A DNA stretch of 64,000 nt, taken from positions 372,001 to 436,000 of the forward strand of contig JAEVLN010000039.1 of NCBI GenBank assembly GCA_018350325.1, read 5' to 3'. Shown piece by piece: positions 10,672 through 20,814 of the stretch (position 1 is the first letter of the stretch; each line of letters opens with the position of its first letter). Source of the DNA: Globodera rostochiensis (lineage: Eukaryota; Nematoda; Chromadorea; Rhabditida; Heteroderidae). The position numbers were made by a program, and so were the translations under genes. The notes under the pieces were generated by a model. That model worked only from the letters and a program-made list of their open reading frames with translations. It ran no database searches and was not told the origin of the DNA.

Positions 10672-11472
10672 TTTATATTGGCAAATAACTCCCTGAATTT
10701 CGAAATCTCAATTAATTTTATAATACCCCTGAATGTAGGGGCATTATATAAAATTAAAGTTTATCTCTTAAAAATTTTCTTTGCTTTTAAAGAATAAAAA
10801 TGTCGATTCCCAAACGGTACCTGCTCTTCCACCAGTTCAATCGACAATAAATCAATTCGCGATTCGCTGTTGCACCACAAATATTTAATTTAACATTGTT
10901 AAAATCTTCAGAAAAATTGGACTCGGATTTAGCTAATGTTGAACAACGAACCCGAAGTCAAACATTTGGTTGAACAAGTCTCGCCACATCTAAAAATTTT
11001 TTTTAAAATTCTTTTAAGATACATATATTTCTAGAAGTTTTATTAGCTTTAAGCCTTGAAGGTTCATACTGAGATTATTACCAAATAATCTTTGAATAAA
11101 TCTAATTTATTTTCAAAAAAAAACAAATGATTTTCCGAATTCTCAAATAGAGAAATTTACAAAAAAAATGTTGACTTTTTACACCTCAACACTGGCAATT
11201 TCCTGCTGAACAACTGGCGACAGCAGTTGCAAATTGCTATACTGAATCTCTGCCAAAACTGGTCGCGTGTTTTAGACCTGATTTGCATTTGGCTCCAAAT
11301 GGGGTTGTGACGGTGGCATCAAATGCAGGAAATTTGTGAACAATGGACCGGTTGAAATATTAAAATACTAATAAAAAACAATACAAAATAAATATATTTA
11401 ATTATTTCTCAAAATTAAATGTGTTAAATTCAAAGTTTTAAATTTGTTCCTTTTTTTTTGTTCACACAAAAA
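10672..11472. other. Intergenic shared with arm A
   Basis: It matches 3493-3892 and then 4790-5190 with the arm A segment absent. No gene is seen. Confidence 0.55.
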
Positions 11473-12396
11473 CTAGTCGGCACGCGGGCATGCCTGTGAA
11501 TAGATGAAGCTTGGGAATATATATGAATGCTGTCTCTAGTCAGTTTGTGGTTTTTGCAAAAAAAAACAATTTCTATTACTGCGGGCTTCGCCCGCGCCCT
11601 CCCACCCTTTCCTACGCTCGCTTCGCTCGCTTAGTGCGGGCTTCGCCCGCGCCCTCCCACCCTTCCCTAAGCTCGCTTCGCTCGTTTGATGCGGGCTTCG
11701 CCCGCGTGTCCCCCCATCCACCTTACCTACGCTCGCTTAGAGAGGGCTTCGCGCACTTTAGACACTTTGTCCATTTTTTTGACACTTTGTCTTAAGTGAA
11801 AAACAACAAATTCTAACTTCCCCCAAACTCTCCACAACATTTCGCGTCCTCCCCCAGCCATTAGTCACTTTGTCCGAAAATTTGTCGACACTTTGTCGTA
11901 GGTCAAAAATTTTGTATTTTCTGGAATCAGCCTGTCAAACCACACCACCCAAACCTATTTAGGCTTAAACTTTTCTCCTCAAAAAACACACTGTCCCCTT
12001 ATACTACTGAAGGCCCCGGCGAGCCCGGTTTTTGAAGCTCGTACCGGCCTCAACGCCGGGCACCCCTTCAACTTTGTGCTAGAGTCACAATTTTTTTTTT
12101 GAAAGATGCAGCAGCGTTTGCTCCAGCTTTTCGTAAGCAACGCTGGAGGGCTGCGCATTCAGCTTCTTGGTGCTCAAATCGAAAAACCCCAAAAAGTTCA
12201 CCACCTCAAATCTTTGAAGCGATTTTGCAAAAAATTTTCTTTGGGGCGATTTAAATGTGCCAGGTTCAAAAGTTTCTAAATGAGCTCCTCTTTCTTTTAA
12301 AAAAAAAAGCTAAGCTTTTCATCCAGGGAAAGATGACGGACTTTTTGATTTTAAGTTCGTCCGCCCCGTCTTTTTTATTTTTTGTTCACACAAAAA
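11473..12396. mobile_element. 924-bp insertion flanked by a 19-bp direct repeat
   Basis: TTTTTTGTTCACACAAAAA stands on both sides (11454-11472 and 12378-12396) and occurs once in arm A (5172-5190). This is an occupied/empty site pair. The insert is much richer in G+C than its surroundings and has no transposase that I can read. It contains three tandem GCGGGCTTCGCCCGC palindrome units (11580-11735) and a degenerate CCGGCGAGCCCGG region near 12020. A long direct repeat without terminal inverted repeats would fit a non-LTR retrotransposon or SINE-type insertion, or a duplicated filler sequence. Confidence 0.6.
11580..11735. repeat. GC-rich palindromic tandem repeat
   Basis: There are three units of about 60 bp, each with GCGGGCTTCGCCCGC (perfect hairpin stem GCGGGC/GCCCGC), then CCTCCCACCC and CGCTCGCTTCGCTCG. 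The third unit is shorter. Open frames here on both strands follow from composition and are not genes. Confidence 0.75.
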
Positions 12397-12577
12397 TTAA
12401 TAAGTAAAGCGGTTAGTGCGCCGTAGGCCTACATATCCCGCTAGTTAGATATAAATCATTTGATAAATATATATTTTGACTATTCAGAATCGATCGCCAT
12501 TTTTTATTACAGCAAAATATTGACGAATGTCAGGACTATTGATTTGAGTGCGAATTATTAAAGAATATGATTTATAT

Positions 12578-12613
12578 GAATGCCCATTTCAATTGCGCGC
12601 TGTCATTTATTAC
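12578..12613 (+). promoter_or_regulatory. Shared upstream block of sHTH-6
   Basis: It appears identical to the block at 5372-5407 and lies at the same distance (about 144 bp) from the ATG. Confidence 0.5.
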
Positions 12614-12721
12614 TTTCAATCATTTTTTTACCAAAGCTAAATAATATTTATTAATATTGTAAATGAATAATTATACTTTAAAATTTAAGAAAATATTCAG
12701 AGATTATTTTAACAAAATAAT

Positions 12722-13875
12722 ATGGAAGAGTTTTGGCTTTTAATTTTTGTATCATTTTTTGTAATAAATTCATTGGACAAAGCCAAATCCGTTAAAGTAA
12801 AATCTGAGGAAACGCCACTCAAAACATTTGATGAAATATTCGGAGAAGGCTGGTGGGACAAAGGTGAAGCCGAAGATTTGAAAATGCAAGCGCCAACAAA
12901 CTTTGGACAAAATGTCCCTCATCAAATCGACCGGCAAAACACCCAAATTGGACAAATTGAACCCAATTCAACTGATCAGCTTGGACAAATTGAACCCAAT
13001 TCAACTGATCAGATTGGACAAATAGAACACATTTCAAATGATCAGAATCCTCCTCTCACAGAGTCTGATCACTCTGGACAAATTGAACCCTATTCAACTG
13101 ATCAGAATCCACCTCTCACAGAGGCTAATCACTCTGGACAAATTGAATCCAATTCAACTGATCAGAATCCTCATCTCACAGAGTCTGATCAGTCTGAGAA
13201 ACTCAAAAATGGTGAAAAAATTACTTCAAATGAAAAATGTAAAATTGTTGCCAAATTCCACGAAATGAAAGAGAAATTTAAGCAAAAAGGAACATTTTCG
13301 AAAAAAGAATGGAATCAAATTGATGGGAAAATTGCTAAACATTTAAAATTCAGTCGCAAAAAAATTTATAAATGGAAAAAAGAATTTGGCTTAAGTCAAA
13401 AAAAGCCAAAAAATGAATTGATAAAGAAATTTGATCAGATGAAAGCCGAGCTAAAGCGGGCCGGATTCAAAAACTCTTATACAAATCAATTAGATAAAAC
13501 TGTCGCGAAAGAGTTGGGCCTCAGTTTTATGACAATTTACAATTGGAAACGTGAACTTGGCCAAACCGGTGAGTTTTTCGAGCCCAAATTTATTATTTAT
13601 TTTTATAAGTTAATAATTCTTTTACAGCACAACATAAATACACCCACAGTGAACAAAAGGAATTGATGAAACGTTATTATAAAATTAAGGAAAAAAATCC
13701 TAAAATTAGTGACAAGAACATTGCCAAAATGTTGAAAATTGGAACTGATACTTTGCGTAGATGGAAAAAGCAATTTAAACGACAGCAATTTCATTCTGTG
13801 AATGGACATTCTGTGGAAGAGAATGCCACGGCAAATTTTAATGAAATTAAAAATTCAAATTCGGGAAATATTTAA
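12722..13875 (+). CDS. sHTH-6, secreted three-HTH protein (twin of sHTH-3)
   Basis: Exons are 12722-13568 and 13628-13875, with a 59-bp phase-1 intron, giving 364 residues. Exon 1 differs from sHTH-3 by little that I can see; one change is Val to Phe in HTH1 (HLKFSRKKIYKW). Exon 2 keeps CACAGTGAAC, so splicing gives AQHKYTHSEQKELMKRYY and an intact HTH3 (about 292-340) and tail. There are five GQIE-type linker units. Unlike sHTH-3 it needs splicing, because the unspliced frame stops soon after the intron (VNKRN). AATAAA lies about 95 bp after the stop. Confidence 0.85.
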
Positions 13876-13976
13876 ATTGCCAATGTTTAAAAAAACCCCA
13901 AATCTGTCTTTTATTTTTAATCTGTATCAGCCCGCAACAAAATCATTTTTTATATTAAACTTTCCAATAAAGCTTT

Positions 13977-14390
13977 CCCAATTCAACTGATCAGATTGGA
14001 CAAATTGAACCCAATTCAACTGATCAGAATCTCCTCGCACAGAGTCTGATCACTCTGATAATGCCAATTCAAGCGAAAATATTTCCGAAGATGAGCAAAA
14101 ACGTAAAATTGTCGATAAATTACACGCGATAAAAGACGAATTTAAGAAAAAAGGAAAATATTCGAAAAAAGAATGGGTTCAAATTGAAGAAAAAATTTCT
14201 AAACATTTAAAAGTCAGTCGCACAAAAATATATAAATGGATAAAGAATTTGGTTTAAATTGAATAAATCCAAAAAATGAGTGAAAAAATTTGGTAGAGAA
14301 AAGATCAAATAAAAGCCGAGTTAAAGCGGGACGGATTCAAAAGTTCATATCAAAATGAATTAGATAAAACTTTGGCTTCTGATTAGCTGC
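13977..14390 (+). pseudogene. 3' remnant of the sHTH-4 pseudogene in arm B
   Basis: It starts abruptly at CCCAATTCAACTGATCAG and matches 7875-8285: linker units, the same one-base loss, HTH1 up to IYKW and degenerate HTH2. Leader and acidic motif are deleted. The shared frameshift shows that the locus was dead before the segment duplicated. Confidence 0.8.
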
Positions 14391-15085
14391 CAAACTGAAT
14401 TTTTGATCAGAAACGGATTCTTCGACCCCAAAAACTTCCAGAAATATGTTTTGCATGAAATTTAATAATCACTGACGCATTTCTACTGACGCTAACTACC
14501 AACCTAAATGTTCAATCATTTTGCATAAATTCGTACTTTTTTTTTAAAATAACCTAACTGAGATACCTCTCCAACTAGGCAAATGCCGCATATCGGTCGC
14601 CGTGCCTTGTGCCGAACTCTGTAAAATAAAAAATCAAAAATATATTCTATTGAACAAAATAAATCGGGCAAAAGGTCTGACTAATTGGGAAAAATCAATC
14701 AACCGTTTACCGACATTTTGATCCCGAATAATGGCGGCAAACGCTTTAAACCGGAGTTGAGGCGGTTTAAGTAAGCTTTGAAATTTTCGGCTGTATCCGC
14801 ACAAAGAATGCTTGTTCATTTTTTATAAACTTTTGAACAATTTCAAAGCTTTTCTTTTTAATTGATTTCCCGTCAGTTTAAGGCCGACCAACCCCAGTTT
14901 CTAAATAGGTAGTGATTAAAAGATGAATGGGGAGGGGAGTGCCCCAAATAGCATATTTATATATGGCATTTGGCATTCATTTTTTCGATAAATTACAAAC
15001 AAAATGAGTCAAAAATAATTGAATATAGGATCTGAAGAGTTATTTGGTTAAAAACGAAACAAAGTGCAGCAAAATCAATGGGCAC

Positions 15086-15430
15086 CAGGGCTGCACGTGA
15101 TCACGGATCACGCCAATCACGGCGTTTTTGGGGGTCCGTGATCACGGATGACGGTCACGGATTTTTTGAAATAATCCGTGATTTTGATCCGTGATTGGAT
15201 TGGAGACCCCCCTAAAGGTTCTCAAAAAACTTGTATTATTGAAAAATTCAAAAACCGGCAAAAAAAAAAATTTTGAGAATTCTGCTTTACCTGGAGGGAG
15301 TAAAATTTTTTGAAGATTTTAACGAAATTTGTTAATAAAATTGGTCCAAAATGAGTCACGGATTTTTTTTCCTCCCCCCGTGATCACGGATCACGTTCAC
15401 GGATTTTTTTTCCGATCACGTGCAGCCCTG
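15086..15430. mobile_element. hAT-like MITE, 345 bp
   Basis: The ends are inverted: CAGGGCTGCACGTGATC... and ...GATCACGTGCAGCCCTG. The 8-bp target duplication ATGGGCAC is at 15078-15085 and 15431-15438. The related module at about 745-760 (TCAATGGGCACGGCA) lacks the insert and shows the site once. Inside are further copies of the GTGATCACGGATCACG motif. No transposase is encoded. An 8-bp duplication with a CAGGG terminus is typical of the hAT superfamily. Confidence 0.88.
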
Positions 15431-15472
15431 ATGGGCACGGCACCTAGCGTCCTATACTTTTATGCTCCTAAG

Positions 15473-15650
15473 TAGAGCACGGACCGATCGACATTCTCCA
15501 TCGAAATCTCGATCGAAACTCGACCGTGATTTTTTCGAGATTCTAGATCGAAATCTCGATCGAAAAGTTTAGAGATTTCGATCGAGAATCTCGATCAAAA
15601 AAGTACCGATATTTACAATCTCGGTTTAATTTTACTTGAATTTTAGGTGA
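15473..15650. mobile_element. Truncated hAT-like element (TAGAGCACGG family)
   Basis: It begins TAGAGCACGGACCGATCG, the same terminus as the complete element at 59014-59370. It continues with alternating ATCTCGATCGAAA motifs. No matching right end is seen before the flank resumes at about 15651 (CTAAGAAAAAACGGAC, compare about 797). It is probably a 3'-truncated copy. Confidence 0.6.
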
Positions 15651-16355
15651 AAACTAAGAAAAAACGGACAAAAGGTACCGAAAATCGGACAAAATGTCCC
15701 CTTGCTTATGTATAATAATAAATACTGGATTAAACTAAGGTTGCACGGCACCGGGTTACCGTTTTTAGGTCTTAAAATGAAGTCCAGATACCGGATTTTT
15801 TGGTAAGGAATCGTCATAAATAATTAAAGCGGTTAGTGCTCCGTAGGCCTACATATCCCGCTAGTTAGATATAAATTATTTGATAAAATATATCTTTTGG
15901 CTATTCAGAATTGATCGCCATTTTATTTATTATAGCAAAATATTGACGAAATGTAACGACTATTCTCGAGATCGAGACCCAAAAAAGACAAGAAATTTCT
16001 CGGTTCAAGGAGACCCGATAAAATAAAAGTTTTTTTCGACATTTCATGTTGGTTTTTGGCTGAGTTGCATTTCGTGGCTTTGACACTTTGTGTCTTCGAT
16101 AGTTCGTGGCTTCGACATTATTTTTGTTCATCCGATGTAAAGTTTAAAATCGATTCTTCAACAAAATTGTTTTTCTATTTAAATGCCAACAGAAGCGGAA
16201 ATGCCACTTTTCCACAGGGGCGAATTTGAATTATTTAAAAATATATTTTTTTCATTTGACTATTATTAATCGATCGCCATTTTTATAAAATCGTGAATAT
16301 TATAATTCCATGAAGTCCAAGAAATAATATTGATTCGGGTGAGAATCATTTATAT
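15651..16355. other. Intergenic, repeat-derived
   Basis: It contains a partial second copy of the sHTH-3 upstream region (about 15825-15960: AAGCGGTTAGTGC and CCGTAGGCCTACATATCCCG). A segment with CTCGAGATCGAGACC and AAATTTCTCGGTTC follows and recurs near 48355-48420. No gene is seen. Confidence 0.45.
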
Positions 16356-16391
16356 GAATGCCCATTTCAATTGCGCGCTGTCATTTATTAC
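16356..16391 (+). promoter_or_regulatory. Shared upstream block of sHTH-7
   Basis: GAATGCCCATTTCAATTG + CGCGCTGTCATTTATTAC is 142 bp upstream of the ATG. TTGATTCGGGTGAGAAT lies just before it. Confidence 0.5.
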
Positions 16392-16497
16392 TTTCAATCA
16401 TTTTTTTGCTAAAGCTAAATAAATATTTATTAATATTGTAAATGAATAGTTATACTTTAAAATTTAAAAATTAAGAGATTATTTTAACAAAAAAAAA

Positions 16498-17556
16498 ATG
16501 GAAGAGTTTTGGCTTTTAATTTTTGTCTCATTTTTTGTAATAAATTCACTGGACAAAGCCAAATCCGTTAAAGTAAAATCTGAGGAAACGCCACTCAAAA
16601 CATTTGATGAAATATTCGGAGAAGGCTGGTGGGACAAAGATGAAGCCGAAGATTTGAAAAGCCCGCCAACAAACTTTGGGCAAAATGTCCATCACCAAAT
16701 CGACCGACCAAACACCCAAATTGGACAAATTGAACCCAATTCAACTGATCAGATTGGACAAATAGAACACATTTCAAATGATCAGAATCCTCCTCTCACA
16801 GAGTCTGATCACTCTGGACAAATTGAATCCTATTCAACTGATCAGAATCCACCTCTCACAGAGGCTAATCACTCTGATAAACTCAAAAATGGTGAAAAAA
16901 TTACTTTAAATGAAAAATGTAAAATTGTTGCCAAATTCCACGAAATGAAAGACAAATTTAAGCAAAAAAGAAAATATTCGAAAAAAGAATGGAATCAAAT
17001 TGATGGGAAAATTGCTAAACATTTAAAAGTCAGTCGCAAAAAAATTTATAAATGGAAAAAAGAATTTGGCTTAAGTCAAAAAAAGCCAAAAAATGAATTG
17101 ATAAACAAATTTGATCAAATGAAAGCCGAGTTAAAGCGGGCCGGATTCAAAAACGCTCAAAATAAATTAGATAAAACTGTCGCAAAAGAATTGGGCCTCA
17201 GTTTTATGACAATTTACAATTGGAAACGTGAACTTGGCCAAACCGGTGAGTTTTTCGAGCCCAAATTTATTATTTATTTTTATACATTAATTTCTTTTAC
17301 AGAACGAAAGAAATACTCCCAAAGCGAACAAAAGGAATTGATGAAACGTTATAATGAAATTAAAAACCAAACTCCTAAAATTAGTGATGGGGACATTGCC
17401 AAAATGTTGAAGATTGGAGGAAGCACTTTGGTTAAATGGAAAAGGGAATTTAAACGACAGCAATTTCATCCAAATTCTGTTGATGAACATTCTGTGGAAG
17501 AGAATGCCACGGCAAATTTTCAGGAAATTGAAAATCCAAATTCGGGAAATATTTGA
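16498..17556 (+). CDS. sHTH-7, secreted three-HTH protein readable with or without splicing
   Basis: Exons are 16498-17245 and 17303-17556, giving 333 residues. The 57-bp intron is a multiple of 3 and stop-free, so the unspliced frame gives 352 residues with an added EFFEPKFIIYFYTLISF-type hydrophobic insert between HTH2 and HTH3. The leader is MEEFWLLIFVSFF, with the EIFGEGWWDK motif. There are three linker units, one diverged (IGQIEHISNDQ). HTH2 ends near residue 249. HTH3 has WKREFKRQQFHPN and a full tail ending NPNSGNI. It is closest to sHTH-3/6. AATAAA lies near 17653. Confidence 0.85.
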   Translation: MEEFWLLIFVSFFVINSLDKAKSVKVKSEETPLKTFDEIFGEGWWDKDEAEDLKSPPTNFGQNVHHQIDRPNTQIGQIEPNSTDQIGQIEHISNDQNPPLTESDHSGQIESYSTDQNPPLTEANHSDKLKNGEKITLNEKCKIVAKFHEMKDKFKQKRKYSKKEWNQIDGKIAKHLKVSRKKIYKWKKEFGLSQKKPKNELINKFDQMKAELKRAGFKNAQNKLDKTVAKELGLSFMTIYNWKRELGQTGEFFEPKFIIYFYTLISFTERKKYSQSEQKELMKRYNEIKNQTPKISDGDIAKMLKIGGSTLVKWKREFKRQQFHPNSVDEHSVEENATANFQEIENPNSGNI

Positions 17557-18112
17557 ATTGCCAATGTTTGAAAAAACCCCAAATCTGTTCACAATTTCTT
17601 TTATTTTTTAATCTGTATACGCCCGCAACAATTTGTTATATTAAACTTTCCAATAAAGCTTTTTCTTAAATTGGTAAAGATTATTAACAATTATTTCACT
17701 TTTACTACTGGCAAAAAATAAATGTTCAGAATAGAAACTTTATGGCAAACAATAAGGCAAATTCCCAAATTTATGGCATTTGCCTTAAAAATAAGGCAAT
17801 TTGGCCTCCCTGATTTCACCGGATGAACTTTAAAAAATAAAATTTAATTCTAAAAATACATATGGCAAAAATTCTCAAAGGCACGAAATCCAAAAAAAAA
17901 AATTACGGTCTCTAAAAATTTTGGAACCCCTCATCCAGGCGCTAATGGTATTGAGTGATTTTGGCTTTGGATCATATGACCGTGATCGAAAATTAAACCC
18001 GTATGAATTTATGTGAAGATTTATTATTTTTTTAAATCTTTTTGCGAGAAATTCTTTAACACAAAATGCCAAATTTTTGCAATTGAATTTTGCATTTAAA
18101 TTATAAAATAAA
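17557..18112. other. Intergenic
   Basis: A 3' flank like that of sHTH-6 runs to about 17720. Part of the distal flank module (GGATCATATGACCGTGATCG) is at about 17966-17990, followed directly by a truncated sHTH promoter end. No gene is seen. Confidence 0.5.
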
Positions 18113-18242
18113 TTGGAAGAGTTTTGGATTTTAATTCTGGTCCCATTCTTCTTATTAAATTCACGGGACAAAGCCAAATCCGTACAATTGGAGGAATTGC
18201 CACTTCAAGCATTTGACGAAATATGCGTAGATGAATGGTGGC
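18113..18242 (+). pseudogene. sHTH-8, 5' fragment with mutated start
   Basis: It reads the family leader (EEFWILILVPFFLLNS, as in sHTH-4) and continues to ICVDEWW, where similarity ends. The start position holds TTG (18113-18115) where ATG is expected. From 18243 the sequence becomes a dispersed repeat shared with 1140-1340. No linker or HTH remains. Confidence 0.8.
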
Positions 18243-18611
18243 CTCGTTTTACGCGTATACAAATAACTTTTACGCGTTCCATGACGGTCCATTATCATTC
18301 TTGCTTTCCATAGAAGCTCAAATTTAGAAACACTTTTTTATGTGTTCGGACAATAAATTTCTCTGATATCATTTTTAATTGATAATGCGCAACATCGCAC
18401 AAAATCCCCTTTGAAAGGCCGCTCTGCGGCCCGCCAACAGCGGAGCATGCAGATGCGATGACGGAGCAAGTACGAGCGCGCGGGGACCAGCGAGCGTGCA
18501 CGCGCGGTCTTCTGCCGGAGTCCGGAGTCTCGCTCGCCCCAAACTTTTTAGTTTTAGGTGAAATTTTAATTCATCCAATTATCCACCCCCCCCCCTCCCA
18601 CCCCCTCAGGC

Positions 18612-18790
18612 GAGGCCACTCTACCGTCATGCCCTCGATGCCCGCAGGGTCCGCCTGGGCCATCCGGTGAACTGGGGCCAGCTTGCGAGTTTGGAGCCGG
18701 TGAGCAGCCGAGCCGGACAGCCCGCCCCCGCGGAACAATTAGTGCCTGCAGAGGCTGGACAGCCCGGTATGTTTAAGATGCTTTTCAGGT
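18612..18790 (+). pseudogene. Cuticle-collagen-like relic
   Basis: In one plus frame one reads C-P-R-C-P-Q-G-P-P-G-P-S-G-E-L-G-P-A-C-E-F-G-A, a Gly-X-Y run behind a C-x2-C pair as in nematode cuticle collagens. After a frame change, G-Q-P-A-P-A and E-A-G-Q-P-G follow. The Gly-X-Y register is broken by at least one indel and there is no start or C-terminal Cys block. It lies in a GC-rich island of about 18420-18850 within AT-rich DNA. It is likely a captured, decayed gene piece. Confidence 0.45.
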
Positions 18791-19307
18791 GAAACGGGAC
18801 CGCCTGGAGACCCCTGATCTCCGGGTCGAACACGTTTTCGGGCTCGCTGATCAAGATTCTGACATTTATTTTACCCAATTTCGAACCCCGAACCCGAATT
18901 CGAGAACAATTTTTCAAAAAAAATTTTTACAACAAAATTAACATTAATTGCTCAAAAACGATTCAAATGCACGAAATGGCAAATAAGAGCAGAGATGCAC
19001 TTGAAGGCGTTCAAAATGTAAAAGCGATGGACAAAGTCAGCAGAAAAAAATTGTTCTCAAATTCGGGTTCGGAAGCAGAGACCACCGATAATCAAGCGAT
19101 CGAAAAAAAAAAAATTTTTGGTTTTTTATCATTTGACTATTAACAACGATTGCCATTTTTATGAAATGGTGAATATTATTGAAAAGAAAAATATTTAATG
19201 AGACGTAGGTATATTGATTTGCTTCCGGTTCAAAAGGTTTGGGAAATATTATGAGATGCCATAAATATTAATTCGGGTGAAATAATTATTAAAAAATATA
19301 TTTGAAT
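18791..19307. other. Intergenic
   Basis: No gene is seen. The short stretch AGACCACCGATAATCAAGCG (about 19079-19098) recurs at about 48233. It is followed by a degenerate sHTH upstream region (TTAATTCGGGTGAAATAATT). Confidence 0.4.
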
Positions 19308-19330
19308 GAATGCCCATTTCAATTGCTTGC
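19308..19330 (+). promoter_or_regulatory. Shared upstream block abutting the sHTH-9 start
   Basis: GAATGCCCATTTCAATTG is present, but the TGTCATTTATTAC half and the 100-300 bp leader seen elsewhere are missing. The block ends about 13 bp before ATG 19339. An in-frame ATG at 19306 lies within it. If used, it would add 11 residues before the leader. Confidence 0.5.
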
Positions 19331-19338
19331 TGAATAAA

Positions 19339-20814
19339 ATGGAAAAGTTTTGTATTTTTATGTTAGTCTTAATTTTTGCAACAAATTCATTCGAAAAAGC
19401 CGAATCCGTACAATTGGAGGAATTGCCACTCAATCCAATAGATGAAATATTCGGCGAAGGCTGGTGGGACAATGACAAAGACGAAGAATGGAATAAATTA
19501 ACGCTTGAACAAAATTTCCATCACCAAAACGACCGGCAGAACACACAAATTGGACAAATTGAATCCAATTCAACTGATCAGATTGGACAAATTGAACCCA
19601 ATTCAACTGATATGAATCCTCCTCTCACCGAGTCTGATCAGCTTGGACAAATTGAACCCAATTCAACTGATCAGATTGGACAAATTGAACCCAATTCAAC
19701 TGATATGAATCCTCCTCTCACAGAGTCTGATCAGCTTGGGCAATTTGAACCCAATTCAACTGATCAGAATCCTCCTCTCACAGAGTCTGATCCTGGACAA
19801 ATTGATGAAATATTCGGCGAAGGCTGGTGGGACAATGACAAAGACGAAGAATGGAATAAATTAACGCTTGAACAAAATTTCCATCACCAAAACGACCGGC
19901 AGAACACACAAATTGGACAAATTGAATCCAATTCAACTGATCAGATTGGACAAATTGAACCCAATTCAACTGATATGAATCCTCCTCTCACCGAGTCTGA
20001 TCAGCTTGGACAAATTGAACCCAATTCAACTGATCAGAATCCTCCTCTCACAGAGTCTGATCACTCTGAGAATGCCAAAAATCGTGAAGAACAGAACGAA
20101 ATAATTAAAAAAATTGCTTTAACCAAAAATATTATTAAAAATGAGCAAAAGCTTAAAATAATCGGCAAATTTCACGCAATGAAAGACGAATTTAAGCAAA
20201 AAGGGAAATTTTCGTCAAACGAATGGAATCAAATTGATGACAAAATTGCTAAATATTTAAAAGTCAATTGCACAAAAATATACAAATGGAAAAAAGAATT
20301 TGGCTTAAGTCGAAAAATGAAAAACTTTGGTAATGAAAAAGAAGAGCGTAAACATTTTATAGAGAAATTTGATCAAATGAAAGCCGAGTTAAAGCGGGCC
20401 GGATTCAAAAATTCATTTAATAATAAAATTGATAAAACTGTCGCAAAAAAGTTGGGCCTCAGTTTTATGACAATTTACAATTGGAAACGTGAATTTGGCC
20501 AAACCAGTGAGTATTTTGAACCCAATTTTATTATTTATTCGTATTAATTAAATTCTTTTACAGCAGCCAATAAATACGCCCATAACAAACAAAAGGAATT
20601 AGTGATGAAACAATATTATGAAATTAAGGGCCAAAATCCTAAAATTAGTGACAAGGAAATTACCAAAATGTTAAAAATTGGAATATCCACTTTGATCAGA
20701 TGGAAAAATCAATTTAAACGACAGCAATTGGATCCAGATTCTACCGATTCTGTGGAAGTGAATGCCGCGACAAATGTTCAGGAAATTGATAAATCGAATT
20801 CGGGAAGTATTTGA
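19339..20814 (+). CDS. sHTH-9, long secreted three-HTH protein with internal duplication
   Basis: Exons are 19339-20506 and 20564-20814, with a 57-bp phase-1 intron ending CAGCAG (two possible acceptors three bases apart), giving 472 residues. The leader MEKFCIFMLVLIFATNS starts at 19339; ATG 19306 is less likely because it would bury the leader. A 363-bp (121-codon) stretch from DEIFGEGWWDNDKDEEW through several linker units is repeated in frame (19441 onward and 19804 onward). The protein therefore has two acidic WW motifs and eight GQIE-type units. HTH1 is about 268-325, HTH2 about 336-389, HTH3 on exon 2. Exon 2 has an extra Val codon (ELVMKQYY). Confidence 0.85.

Larger units (their letters stand above)
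8762..14784. repeat. Arm B of the tandem segmental duplication
   Basis: This arm matches 1529-8698 in the same order. Compared with arm A it lacks the RING-bearing segment and the 5' part of the sHTH-4 pseudogene, and gains the 924-bp GC-rich insertion 11473-12396. Confidence 0.85.
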
